A stretch of DNA of 18,037 bases from CALGLS01 sp047626155 (lineage in GTDB: Bacteria > Bacteroidota > Bacteroidia > Chitinophagales > Saprospiraceae). Both the position numbers and the translations under genes were made by a program. The stretch is taken from contig JBLHRR010000116.1 of assembly GCA_047626155.1 (NCBI GenBank), positions 1 to 18,037 of the forward strand, read 5' to 3'. Positions 1 to 7,687 of this stretch are shown here, one piece after another; the stretch's first letter is position 1; each line of letters starts with the position of its first letter. The notes beneath the pieces were generated by a model. That model searched no databases. It was given only the letters and a program-made list of their open reading frames with translations, and had not been told where the DNA came from.

Positions 1-84
1 GACAGAAGACAGAAGACAGAAGACCGGAAACAGAAGACAGAAGACCGGAAACCGAAGGCCGAAGACCGGAAACCGGAAACCGAA
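1..84. repeat. Degenerate 7-bp tandem repeat (GACAGAA / GACCGGA / AACCGAA family)
   Basis: Twelve consecutive 7-bp units fill these bases without a gap. The first three are GACAGAA, followed by variants such as GACCGGA, AACAGAA, AACCGAA and GGCCGAA. One strand is almost purely purine plus C. The array starts at the window edge, so its true length is unknown. A related GACGGGA array lies at 14503-14567. No open reading frame of interest runs through it. It sits downstream of the minus-strand hydrolase gene. Confidence 0.85.
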
Positions 85-169
85 TAACCTATATTGAAAT
101 GCTAATTTAAGAAGGAATTTGCGGGATGATTTCCCAATTAGGGAATTGCGCCCACTGAACCCCCTCAGA

Positions 170-3025
170 CTATTCTCCCATCAGGCGCTTAACATTTTCT
201 AAATTCTTTTTAAATAACTCGATATCTCTATCCTCATTTTCAGTAGCAAGCTCCACCGCTCTTTGATATTGTTTAAGGGAAGCTTTTAAGTTTCCATTTA
301 TCATTAACGATTCCCCGTAACTATCGAATACATTAGCAGAATTTGGAGAGAGCATCGTATTTGCTCGAAATATTGATTCCGCTATTTTGGGCTTTTTATG
401 CTCCATTAAATATTCATAACCAAGCATATTAATATCTCCTTCGCCAAATAATTTCGCATCTCTGCATTGGGTTAAACCCTGGAGAATTGACGCTTCCGAT
501 TTCCCAGCCGTATAATGATCCAATTTACTTTGCAAATCCAAAAACAATTTATTGTATCTTTCTTTTGTTTTGGTTCGATACCCTTCAGCAGCTTTCTTTG
601 CCAATTCGTGTGTTTTATCTAAAGCTTCCTCAACGCTTGTTTCTATTTCAGGGATTACGCCAACGCCTTCCCAATTGGTTTTTGTAATTGGATTAATTGC
701 TTTTCCTGTTGGAATAAAAACACTCAAATTTTCATTGATGCCCCTGGTACCTCCCGGATTCGCGCCACCTCCCGTAGTTTGACCTACTAAAGTAGCTCTT
801 TTTTGAGTTTGCATATTGTATGAAAATTCTTCAGCCCCTGAAAAAGTTTTCTCACTCGTTATTACAAATAAGGGCACATCGGGCATTTTAATTCCTCCGA
901 CTTCATCTAGTGTCCAAAATTCGCGTGTTTCATTTCCTGCTCTATAATAAAGACTATTCAAATGCAATTTCTGATCAAAGAAATAACTGCATAAATACTG
1001 AACCATGCTTGGACTCCCGCCTCCATTTTTGCTCAAATCGATAATGACCGCATCGGTTCTAGCCATTAATTTCATGTACGCATCGGCAATTGCTTTTCCA
1101 CTTTCTAATCCTGCAAAACCCCTTAAATCTAAATAGCCTACATTTCCTTCCAGAATCCTAACGGTACTAAATCCGGAATTTGAATTTCGCGATCTATTGA
1201 TTCGGCCAAGACGTTCTTCAAGCATTCTTTCCGGTGAATTTTCCGGAGCCACATAAGGCCTGTTGGCTGTTATCCGCATATGTTTGTCTTTATTAATAGC
1301 TTGCACTGATTCCGTTAAAGCTGCAGCAAAAGTTTCATCATTTTCAAAGGAATCAAAGTGGCCTTCTTTCCATTGCGCCATTAAGTGTTCTTCCGTTTGT
1401 TTAGCCACTTCAGGAAATACATAAAAATCATTCATTAATTGCGAAAGTCTGTGTATGGCTTGTTCTTTATATTTTTTGGTAAATGAATTCAAATACTCAA
1501 TTGGATATTTTGTAATCAAAGCATCTGTATCTACTCCTAATTCTTTCAATACCTTTATCCCGTATTCGTTACCTGGATTTAATTTTACAGAGGTCGAATA
1601 ATTTTCAATTGCTTTTTCTTTATCACCTGATTTTAACAATGCTTCTCCATAGCTGTCGTAGGTGTTAAAAGAATTTGGAAATGCGTCTACATTTATCTTG
1701 AGCAGCGCAATGGCTACTTCCAATTTATCTTTCCCCAGATAATAATAACCTAATTGATTTAATTGATTTTCGGAGAAATTATATTTTTCCGATTCATTCT
1801 TTTTAAGTTCTGCGTAGGTCGCTGCAATCTCAACAATGTCCTTACTATCAATTATATTTTTCAGTTTACTCGAAATAGGAAGTTTTATCTGACAACGATT
1901 TCCCAATGATTTCCCTGTTTTCCAATATACCCAATCACAAAATACTCGTCTGTATATATTATGTCCTGCACCTCCATTTGTAACCATGACAAAGCCATCA
2001 TTGCTTACCGGGTCTACGCTAAAAGTGGCATGCCAGCCGGTATTGGCTCCTCCATGCCCCCTCAATACCATTGAAGTCCCTGGAATGGAATCCACTTGAT
2101 AACCCAAACCATAAGACCCCTCTGATGCGGTGGCGGGTTCCATCATTTGTTGAATTACATCTGTTGTTAACACCTTATTATATTTTTCGTTATTTTTATC
2201 TTGATAACAACTAGCTTGCGCAAAACGTACGAAGTCTTCAATCGTTGTGTGTAATCCGGCCGCTGCTTGGGCGGTAAACAACTCGAAGTCAATCTCTTCA
2301 CCAAAATTATTATATTCTAAAGAGGAGGTCTTCATTATTTTTTCGTCAATTGTATAACTACTGTTAGACATTCCAAGGGGATTTAATATTTGTGTTTGGA
2401 TGTAGTCTTCAAATTTCTGTTTGGTGACCTCTTCAATGATCAGCTGGAGAATAGAATATCCTCCTCCTGAATACTTCCATTTCGTTCCAGGTTCCATAAT
2501 TATTTCCACACGTCCAGGGCCATTATTTTTACCATTTAGGGATTCTTCAATAGTCGGTAATTTATCCTTAGGCGACCACCCAGGGTATCCATGCAATGAT
2601 AAACCCGCAGTATGACTTAATAACCTTCTTATGGTAACTTCATTTGAATTAAAATCTGATTTTGGTAAATGCCATCTACTAAGGTATTTTTCAGCAGATG
2701 CGTCGAGGTCAATTTTACCTTCTTGTACTAATTTCATTACCCCCCAAGCTGCCACTGTTTTGGAAATCGACCCTATATTAAAACCTGTTTCTGAAGTGAC
2801 CTTGACCCTTTTTTCAATATCAGAAAAACCATAACCCTTTTGTAAAATAATTTCACCATTTTCAATGATGGCAATGGCTGCTCCGGGAACAATAAAGTCA
2901 TTGAGCAATTGAGGCATTTTTTGATCCAATTCATTCACAAATTGTGCTATATCTTTCGATTCTTTTTGAGCACTTACCGAAAAAGGAATCAAGAAAGCGA
3001 GGGAGAGTACTAAGTTTTTAATCAT
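170..3025 (-). CDS. Exported two-hydrolase fusion: beta-lactamase-fold serine hydrolase + TPR + S41 peptidase + TPR
   Basis: 951 aa. The N-terminus is a signal peptide (hydrophobic residues 4-18, ending Ser-Ala-Gln at 20). Residues about 30-375 are a class C beta-lactamase/penicillin-binding-protein-like domain (Pfam Beta-lactamase): S86-x-x-K89 supplies the nucleophile pair, Y185-S-G is the second motif and H324-G-G the third. Residues about 420-495 form TPR repeats. Residues about 520-800 are an S41 (tail-specific protease/IRBP-like) peptidase. That domain opens with the helical segment containing NDFYVFPEVA, then NGGG (667-670), and S729 in TFSGAEEF is the expected nucleophile. A second TPR tail occupies 860-945. 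The two tails share the pattern LGY-x-YL ... PNS-x-N ... DSYGE-x-L, so the protein reads as two hydrolase-TPR modules joined end to end. Substrates are unknown; peptides or peptidoglycan fragments in the periplasm or outside the cell are plausible. It is divergent from the TetR gene and probably independent of it. Confidence 0.9.
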   Translation of the reverse strand: MIKNLVLSLAFLIPFSVSAQKESKDIAQFVNELDQKMPQLLNDFIVPGAAIAIIENGEIILQKGYGFSDIEKRVKVTSETGFNIGSISKTVAAWGVMKLVQEGKIDLDASAEKYLSRWHLPKSDFNSNEVTIRRLLSHTAGLSLHGYPGWSPKDKLPTIEESLNGKNNGPGRVEIIMEPGTKWKYSGGGYSILQLIIEEVTKQKFEDYIQTQILNPLGMSNSSYTIDEKIMKTSSLEYNNFGEEIDFELFTAQAAAGLHTTIEDFVRFAQASCYQDKNNEKYNKVLTTDVIQQMMEPATASEGSYGLGYQVDSIPGTSMVLRGHGGANTGWHATFSVDPVSNDGFVMVTNGGAGHNIYRRVFCDWVYWKTGKSLGNRCQIKLPISSKLKNIIDSKDIVEIAATYAELKKNESEKYNFSENQLNQLGYYYLGKDKLEVAIALLKINVDAFPNSFNTYDSYGEALLKSGDKEKAIENYSTSVKLNPGNEYGIKVLKELGVDTDALITKYPIEYLNSFTKKYKEQAIHRLSQLMNDFYVFPEVAKQTEEHLMAQWKEGHFDSFENDETFAAALTESVQAINKDKHMRITANRPYVAPENSPERMLEERLGRINRSRNSNSGFSTVRILEGNVGYLDLRGFAGLESGKAIADAYMKLMARTDAVIIDLSKNGGGSPSMVQYLCSYFFDQKLHLNSLYYRAGNETREFWTLDEVGGIKMPDVPLFVITSEKTFSGAEEFSYNMQTQKRATLVGQTTGGGANPGGTRGINENLSVFIPTGKAINPITKTNWEGVGVIPEIETSVEEALDKTHELAKKAAEGYRTKTKERYNKLFLDLQSKLDHYTAGKSEASILQGLTQCRDAKLFGEGDINMLGYEYLMEHKKPKIAESIFRANTMLSPNSANVFDSYGESLMINGNLKASLKQYQRAVELATENEDRDIELFKKNLENVKRLMGE

Positions 3026-3332
3026 TTGGTTATGTTTTATAATTTTAATTATTTGATTTGTTTTAAAATGATGTTCGAAGTTGAAGGCTTGATTTTCATC
3101 TTGAGTAGGGTTGATTTAAAGACTTAAGCGCAATATAGTTAAAACAAGCCCTAACCTAAAGTTTGATAGGAATTCCATTGCTAGGCTCCAAACGGAAATT
3201 TTGAAACCATATTGATCAACCTTTCAGGTTATTCAACAATTTGTGAATTTGTTTTTTGGACAGTACTTTAAGCGACTCAGACGTGAGGGAGAAATAAATA
3301 GGTTACTTTTTTAAAAATATTTTCGCTTTTAC

Positions 3333-3363
3333 TTGCATAACTAGACGAGTGGTCATATATTTG
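3333..3363 (+). promoter_or_regulatory. Bacteroidota-type promoter of the TetR gene
   Basis: TTG at 3333-3335 (-33) and a perfect TATATTTG at 3356-3363 (-7, consensus TAnnTTTG) are separated by 20 bp. The predicted transcript would start near 3369, about 20 nt before the ATG at 3388. The 15-bp operator at 3341-3355 occupies almost all of the spacer, which predicts direct repression of the regulator's own gene. Confidence 0.75.
3341..3355 (+). promoter_or_regulatory. TetR operator O1 (CTAGACGAGTGGTCA)
   Basis: First of four near-identical 15-mers. The core GAC-N5-GTC is an imperfect dyad, and it lies between the -33 and -7 elements of the regulator's promoter. Identical copies occur at 3997 and 4086, and a one-base variant at 4149. 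Confidence 0.8.
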
Positions 3364-3387
3364 AGCTATTATTAGAATATATCAAAG

Positions 3388-3978
3388 ATGGCAGTAAAAG
3401 AAAATATAAAATCAGAGATTCTCTTAGAAAAAGGAATAGAAATTCTTTGGTCCAAAGGATATAATGGCACTAGTGTGAATGACATTGTAAAGGCTGCCGA
3501 TGTCCCTAAAGGATCCTTTTACTTTTACTTTGATAGTAAGGAAGATTTTGTAGTAAAAGCATTGCAAAAGTACTTTGTACGAATGTTTGCCCGCTCTAAA
3601 ATCATACTTAATGATACTAGTATATCCCCGAAAGGAAGGCTGATTAATTTTTATGAATTCCGGATAAAAACCCTTAAGGAAGACCTCAAGCTTGAAAAAG
3701 GATGTATGGCTTGCAACTTAGGAAATGAAGTAGGGGAACACAATGAAAACATAAGAAAAGCAGTTTTGAACATTCATAATAAGTCAGTGCAATCCATCGT
3801 AAAAGTAGCAAAGGAAGCACAGCAAACGGGAGAAATAGACGCTTCCATTAATGTAAAAGATTTCATCGAATTTATTGAAGACGCAGGCAAAGGAGCCATG
3901 GTCAGCATGAAAGAAATGAAGAGTGCCTATCCCATAGATAATTTCTTGAAAATGGTGACAGAGGTTTTATTGAAATAA
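3388..3978 (+). CDS. TetR/AcrR-family regulator, NemR-like
   Basis: 196 aa, a normal length for the family. The N-terminal helix-turn-helix is clear, with TSVNDIVKAADVPKGSFYFYF at about 28-48. The C-terminal domain carries the KGCMACN motif (104-110) followed by E-x-x-x-x-N, typical of the NemR-type branch. C106 and K175 fall at the same numbers as the Cys106-Lys175 redox switch reported for E. coli NemR; I recall that numbering and have not aligned the proteins. C109 is a second nearby Cys. The gene is preceded by its own operator-containing promoter and followed by three further operators before the transporter gene. It probably represses both itself and the RND/LolA-like/beta-barrel cassette and is released by an electrophile, oxidant or hydrophobic ligand. 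Family assignment is firm; the ligand is inferred. Confidence 0.92.
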   Translation: MAVKENIKSEILLEKGIEILWSKGYNGTSVNDIVKAADVPKGSFYFYFDSKEDFVVKALQKYFVRMFARSKIILNDTSISPKGRLINFYEFRIKTLKEDLKLEKGCMACNLGNEVGEHNENIRKAVLNIHNKSVQSIVKVAKEAQQTGEIDASINVKDFIEFIEDAGKGAMVSMKEMKSAYPIDNFLKMVTEVLLK

Positions 3979-3996
3979 TATTTTTTTGTAAAGCTA

Positions 3997-4011
3997 CTAG
4001 ACGAGTGGTCA
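3997..4011 (+). promoter_or_regulatory. TetR operator O2
   Basis: Exact copy of CTAGACGAGTGGTCA, starting 18 bp after the TetR stop codon. It belongs to a longer repeated unit (about 3974-4012) consisting of AATA, a T-run, G, then AGnTA before the operator. A TTTG at 3985-3988 and CAAATTTG at 4013-4020 resemble a promoter, but the spacing of 24 bp is long. Confidence 0.78.
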
Positions 4012-4085
4012 ACAAATTTGAGGGATTATTGTTAATCCATATCCAGACCAGATAAATAAACGAATAATATTTTTTTGTCTAGTTA

Positions 4086-4100
4086 CTAGACGAGTGGTCA
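4086..4100 (+). promoter_or_regulatory. TetR operator O3
   Basis: Exact copy of CTAGACGAGTGGTCA, inside a repeated unit (about 4063-4102) with the same T-run-G-n-AGTTA lead-in as O2. It lies 89 bp downstream of O2 and upstream of the chosen transporter start. Confidence 0.78.
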
Positions 4101-4148
4101 TGTTTTAATATGGTGGCCCATATCTTAATACTTTTTTTTATCCAGTTA

Positions 4149-4163
4149 CTAGACGACTGGTCA
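4149..4163 (+). promoter_or_regulatory. TetR operator O4 (central-base variant)
   Basis: CTAGACGACTGGTCA differs from O1-O3 only at the centre of the dyad (G to C), the position least likely to matter for a symmetric dimer. It ends 21 bp before the ATG at 4185. A longer in-frame start at 4110 would place this operator inside the coding region, which argues against that start. Confidence 0.75.
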
Positions 4164-4184
4164 ACCCTTTTAAAAAATTTAAAA

Positions 4185-6572
4185 ATGAGCGGAATTAAAA
4201 AAACCAAAGAAGTTACAAACAGCTTCGCCAAGCGATGGGCAGAAACAGTGATTAAATTCAGATGGCCAGTACTCGGTTTATCTTTATTATTAGCACTCGG
4301 TCTGGGGTCAAATGCAAAAATGGATTTTGACGGAGATTACCATGTATTTTTTAGTGAGTCCAATCCAGAAATGGAGGCATTTGATGCTTTACAAGAAAAG
4401 TACTCAAAAGATGATAACATTGTCTTAGTACTTACCCCTGATAATGGAGATGTTTTCACCCGAGAAAACTTAGCCGCAATAGAAGAGCTCACGGCAGAAG
4501 CCTGGAACACCCCTTACTCTTCCAGGGTGGACGCCGTCACCAACTTCCAGTACACTCGGGCAGTTGACGATGACCTTTTTGTTGATGATCTTTCCTTCGA
4601 GTCTATGAATAAAACGGACCAGGAAGTAAAAGAGATAAGAGCAAATGCACTTAGTGAACCGTTGTTAGTCAATAGACTTTTAAATGAAAAGGGAAGTTTG
4701 ACTGCGGTCAATATTACGGTCAAACTTCCGGCTAAGGATAGTGCGGTGGAGATTCCGGAAGTAACTACTTCTGTACGACAGCTCATTGCAAATTTTCAGG
4801 AAAGCCATCCCAATTTTCAAGTTCATACTTCTGGATTGGTGCCACTTAATACGGCATTTTTCGAATCTTCGATGAATGATCTGATGCTGAGTATGGGCAT
4901 GTTTCTGATCGTAATCATTATAACATTGTTATTAACCCGAAACGTAGCCAGCACATTTGCTACCCTGGTCGTGGTTCTTTTTTCCATCATGAGTGCCGCG
5001 GGTTTTGTAGGGCTCATGGGGATTAGATTGACGCCACCTTCTTCTGTTTTTCCGACCATGATTCTTACACTAGCAGTGGCCGATAGTATTCACATTCTCA
5101 TCACGATGCTACAAAAAATGCGGCAGGATGGTCTGGATAAAACGGCAGCGCTCATTGAATCGATACGACTCAATTTTGTGCCAGTACTCATCACGAGTCT
5201 GACAACGGTCATCGGGTTTCTAACCATGAATTTTGGTGATGTTCCTCCATTTTGGCACTTAGGAAATATCACGGCATTTGGTATGACCATGGCCTTTATA
5301 TATTCGACCACTACGCTTCCAGCATTAATGTCTGTACTTCCTGTAAAAGTAAAACAGCGAACAAAAGTAGAGGCAGGAAAGACGAGTTGGTATACCTCTT
5401 TTGGAAAATTAATTACCCAGCATCCAATCCGATGGAGTTTAGCTTCTATCGCTGTAATCGGAGTACTTACATTCTTTGCGACTAAGAATGTTTTTAATGA
5501 TGAGTTTGTCAATTATTTTGATGAGTCTGTTCCCTTCAGAACCGATACCGATTACATCAGCAAAAACTTAACGGGGATTTACAATGTAGAATTTTCAATT
5601 GGTAGTGGTGAAAGTGGAGGCATCAACAACCCGGAATACTTGCAAAACCTAAATCAATTTGAAGATTGGCTGAAGGAACAACCAGAGGTGGTACACGTCA
5701 ATGCTTACAGCGAAGTGGCTCGACGAGTAAACCGATCCATGCACGGTGATGATCCTGCTTTTTATAAGGTTCCTGATAATAGGGAAGAGGCGGCTCAATA
5801 TCTTTTGCTGTACGAACTTTCTTTGCCTTTTGGACTCGACCTCAATAATCAAGTCAACGTAGATAAATCCGAAACGAGACTAACAGCTACTATTGAAAAT
5901 GTGTCCAGTGTAGAAATGATTGCCTTTACAAAAAGAGCAGAAGGTTGGTTGGGGAATAATACTCCCGAAGTGATGCATGCTCTAGGTGTTAGTCCAACGC
6001 TGATGTTTTCTACCCTTGGTTTCCGACAAGCGGATAGCATGTTTATTGGAAACATTATAGCGCTCCTGCTTATTTCTCTGATCCTGATGTTTGCTTTAAG
6101 AAGTTTCAAATTGGGCTTACTCAGTATTATACCAAATGTAGCACCAGTGTTAGTAGGGTTTGGAATATGGGCACTTTACAAAGGCCAGATCAATACGGGA
6201 ATGGTCATCGTATTCGGTATGACGCTGGGAATTATAGTAGACGATACAGTACACTTTATGAGCAAGTTTTTACGCGCGCAAAGAGAATATAATTATGATG
6301 CCCGACAAGCAGTCATCTATGCTTTTGAGACGGTTGGAAAAGCATTGGTTACCACGACGCTGGTCTTGCTGGCAGGATTCCTGGTACTGTCCACTTCCTC
6401 TTTTGCACTCAATAGTTATATGGCAAGAATCACTGCCATTATTATCCCGGCAGCATTAATCATAGACTTTATTTTACTGCCTTCTTTACTCATTCTCGTT
6501 AGCAAAAAAAGCACGAATCAACTTTCTGATAACCCATTGGAAATTCAACCAGTACCTATTCACAATAATTAA
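4185..6572 (+). CDS. RND-superfamily MMPL-type exporter
   Basis: 795 aa from the ATG at 4185. I prefer this start to 4110 because the intervening 75 bp hold an operator and the predicted extra residues look unlike a transporter N-terminus; an A/T tract precedes 4185. The layout is two RND halves: TM1 near 26-43, a periplasmic loop, TM2-6 at about 230-385, TM7 near 416-433, a second loop, and TM8-12 at about 620-773. Intramembrane motifs fit proton coupling: ADSIHI (299-304) in the first half and VDDTVHF (685-691) in the second. Length and twofold repeat match the MMPL/HAE3 group, whose known members move lipids, hopanoids or other hydrophobic compounds. Next come a LolA-like periplasmic protein and an outer-membrane barrel. 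Control by the upstream TetR is implied by operators O2-O4. The substrate cannot be told from sequence. Confidence 0.9.
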   Translation: MSGIKKTKEVTNSFAKRWAETVIKFRWPVLGLSLLLALGLGSNAKMDFDGDYHVFFSESNPEMEAFDALQEKYSKDDNIVLVLTPDNGDVFTRENLAAIEELTAEAWNTPYSSRVDAVTNFQYTRAVDDDLFVDDLSFESMNKTDQEVKEIRANALSEPLLVNRLLNEKGSLTAVNITVKLPAKDSAVEIPEVTTSVRQLIANFQESHPNFQVHTSGLVPLNTAFFESSMNDLMLSMGMFLIVIIITLLLTRNVASTFATLVVVLFSIMSAAGFVGLMGIRLTPPSSVFPTMILTLAVADSIHILITMLQKMRQDGLDKTAALIESIRLNFVPVLITSLTTVIGFLTMNFGDVPPFWHLGNITAFGMTMAFIYSTTTLPALMSVLPVKVKQRTKVEAGKTSWYTSFGKLITQHPIRWSLASIAVIGVLTFFATKNVFNDEFVNYFDESVPFRTDTDYISKNLTGIYNVEFSIGSGESGGINNPEYLQNLNQFEDWLKEQPEVVHVNAYSEVARRVNRSMHGDDPAFYKVPDNREEAAQYLLLYELSLPFGLDLNNQVNVDKSETRLTATIENVSSVEMIAFTKRAEGWLGNNTPEVMHALGVSPTLMFSTLGFRQADSMFIGNIIALLLISLILMFALRSFKLGLLSIIPNVAPVLVGFGIWALYKGQINTGMVIVFGMTLGIIVDDTVHFMSKFLRAQREYNYDARQAVIYAFETVGKALVTTTLVLLAGFLVLSTSSFALNSYMARITAIIIPAALIIDFILLPSLLILVSKKSTNQLSDNPLEIQPVPIHNN

Positions 6573-6596
6573 AATAAGTAACAACAAAAAAATTAC

Positions 6597-6652
6597 TTAG
6601 GCCACTGCCATCATTTAGTTAAAGCTAAACGACGGAGTGTATAGTGGCTTAG
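6597..6652. repeat. Palindromic intergenic element 1 (RND to LolA-like gap)
   Basis: An imperfect long hairpin. The outer arms pair 6597-6606 with 6643-6652 (GGCCACT with AGTGGCT, two G-T wobbles). The inner arms pair TTTAG (6614-6618) with CTAAA (6625-6629), extended outward by CCATC / GACGG with mismatches. It lies 25 bp after the transporter stop. It could be a transcript-stabilising or partially terminating structure, or a dispersed REP-like element. Confidence 0.6.
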
Positions 6653-6674
6653 ATTATTTTTTGTGTAATACTAA

Positions 6675-6725
6675 GGAGTCAGGGGGTCCGTTTTCCTCGA
6701 CCGAGCAAAACGGATCTCTGACCCC
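6675..6725. repeat. Palindromic intergenic element 2 (RND to LolA-like gap)
   Basis: The inner arms TCCGTTTT (6687-6694) and AAAACGGA (6707-6714) are perfectly complementary. The outer arms GGAGTCAGGGGG and CTCTGACCCC pair with one bulge and one or two mismatches. It is GC-rich compared with its surroundings and sits 22 bp after element 1. It looks like a second, unrelated dispersed palindrome. Confidence 0.6.
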
Positions 6726-6757
6726 AATTATTTCTTAATCTTTAAAAATTTAATAAA

Positions 6758-7528
6758 ATGAAAAATTTAATAATTGTACTTATCTCCCTAGTCACTTTTG
6801 TAAATCTCAATGCACAAAGCGCAGAACAAAAAGGCTTGGAAGTAGCCAAAGCAGCGGAAGCCGCCGACGAAGGATTTGGTAGTTCTATCGTAAATTTAAA
6901 AATGACTTTGAAAAATAAAAATGGACAAACCAGTGAACGGTTCATGGTTACTAAAACCTTGGAACTGACGGAAGACGGAGATAAATCCCTCATCGTATTC
7001 AACAGTCCTAAGGATGTAAAAGGTACGGCCACTCTTACATTTACCCACAAGGATGGCGCAGATGATCAGTGGTTATTTCTTCCATCTATTAAAAGGGTGA
7101 AAAGAATTGCGTCGAATAACAAGTCGGGGCCATTTGTAGGAAGTGAATTTGCCTATGAAGATTTGTCTTCCCAAGAAGTGGAAAAGTACAACTACAAATT
7201 TTTGGAAGAAAAAGGCGAGCTGATCACTTTAGAACAGGACCCGGTCGATCCCAAATCTGGTTATACTCGACGAGTAGTGACTTACAATAAAGACAAAGGA
7301 TACCGAGTGGAGAAAGTAGTGTTTTATGATCGTAAGAATTCACCTTTAAAAACACTGACTTATTTCGGTTACGAGTTGTACAAAGAGAAGCATTGGAGGG
7401 CTGCTAAATTTGTGATGACAAATCAACAAACTGAAAAAGAGACGACACTTGAATTTAGCGAATACGACTTTGATGTGAAATTGTCAGATAGCGATTTTAG
7501 TCAGGGGGCATTAAAGCGGGCTAAGTAG
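6758..7528 (+). CDS. LolA-like outer-membrane lipoprotein-sorting protein
   Basis: 256 aa with a signal peptide (hydrophobic 4-17, Ala-Gln at 19-20). The body has the repeated beta-strand pattern of the LolA-like fold used by partners of MMPL exporters. QWLFLPSIKRVKRI (104-117) and GPFVGSEFAYEDL (124-136) match the family signature of a W-x-Y/F-LP-x-x-x-R-V-R-R segment followed by G-S-D/E-F-x-Y-E-D-L. The expected role is carrying a hydrophobic cargo across the periplasm between the RND pump and the outer membrane. It lies 185 bp after the transporter gene with two palindromes between, and an AT-rich leader precedes the ATG. Cotranscription with the transporter is likely but not proven. Confidence 0.85.
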   Translation: MKNLIIVLISLVTFVNLNAQSAEQKGLEVAKAAEAADEGFGSSIVNLKMTLKNKNGQTSERFMVTKTLELTEDGDKSLIVFNSPKDVKGTATLTFTHKDGADDQWLFLPSIKRVKRIASNNKSGPFVGSEFAYEDLSSQEVEKYNYKFLEEKGELITLEQDPVDPKSGYTRRVVTYNKDKGYRVEKVVFYDRKNSPLKTLTYFGYELYKEKHWRAAKFVMTNQQTEKETTLEFSEYDFDVKLSDSDFSQGALKRAK

Positions 7529-7535
7529 AATTTGC

Positions 7536-7604
7536 AGCTATTAGCAGTTGGCTTCCCTCAACCGCGTTTTCGAATGCGTTAGAAGGAGCCAAGAGCTAAT
7601 AGCT
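7536..7604. repeat. Palindromic intergenic element 3 (LolA-like to beta-barrel gap)
   Basis: Arms 7536-7553 and 7587-7604 are 18 nt each (AGCTATTAGC-AG-TTGGCT against AGCCAA-GA-GCTAATAGCT), complementary apart from the central AG/GA. The loop contains CGCGTTTTCG and is followed by CATTTT. It starts 7 bp after the LolA-like stop. It may be a (partial) terminator for the first two genes or a dispersed palindrome. Confidence 0.65.
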
Positions 7605-7687
7605 CATTTTAAATCTCCAGCAATATTCTATACGGTTAAAGAACTTCGGACTTTATTCTAAAATATCAAAACAAAAAATCAATTTAA

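Larger units (their letters stand above)
3026..3387. other. Divergent intergenic region
   Basis: 362 bp between the minus-strand hydrolase and the plus-strand TetR gene. The right-hand end holds the TetR promoter and operator (3333-3363). I could not find a clear TAnnTTTG promoter for the hydrolase on the minus strand, nor a convincing RNA or small ORF in the rest. Confidence 0.6.

Noticed and set aside
131..145. TTCCC-N5-GGGAA as a terminator of the minus-strand hydrolase
   Set aside because: The stem is only 5 bp and no T-run follows on the minus strand.
4110..4184. Longer N-terminus for the RND exporter starting at 4110
   Set aside because: It would put operator O4 inside the coding sequence, and the added residues do not fit an RND N-terminus. 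The ATG at 4185 has the usual A-rich lead-in and leaves all operators upstream.
7263..7280. Operator-like CTCGACGAGTAGTGA inside the LolA-like gene
   Set aside because: It matches the TetR 15-mer at only 12 of 15 positions, breaks the GTC half-site and is explained by coding sequence.
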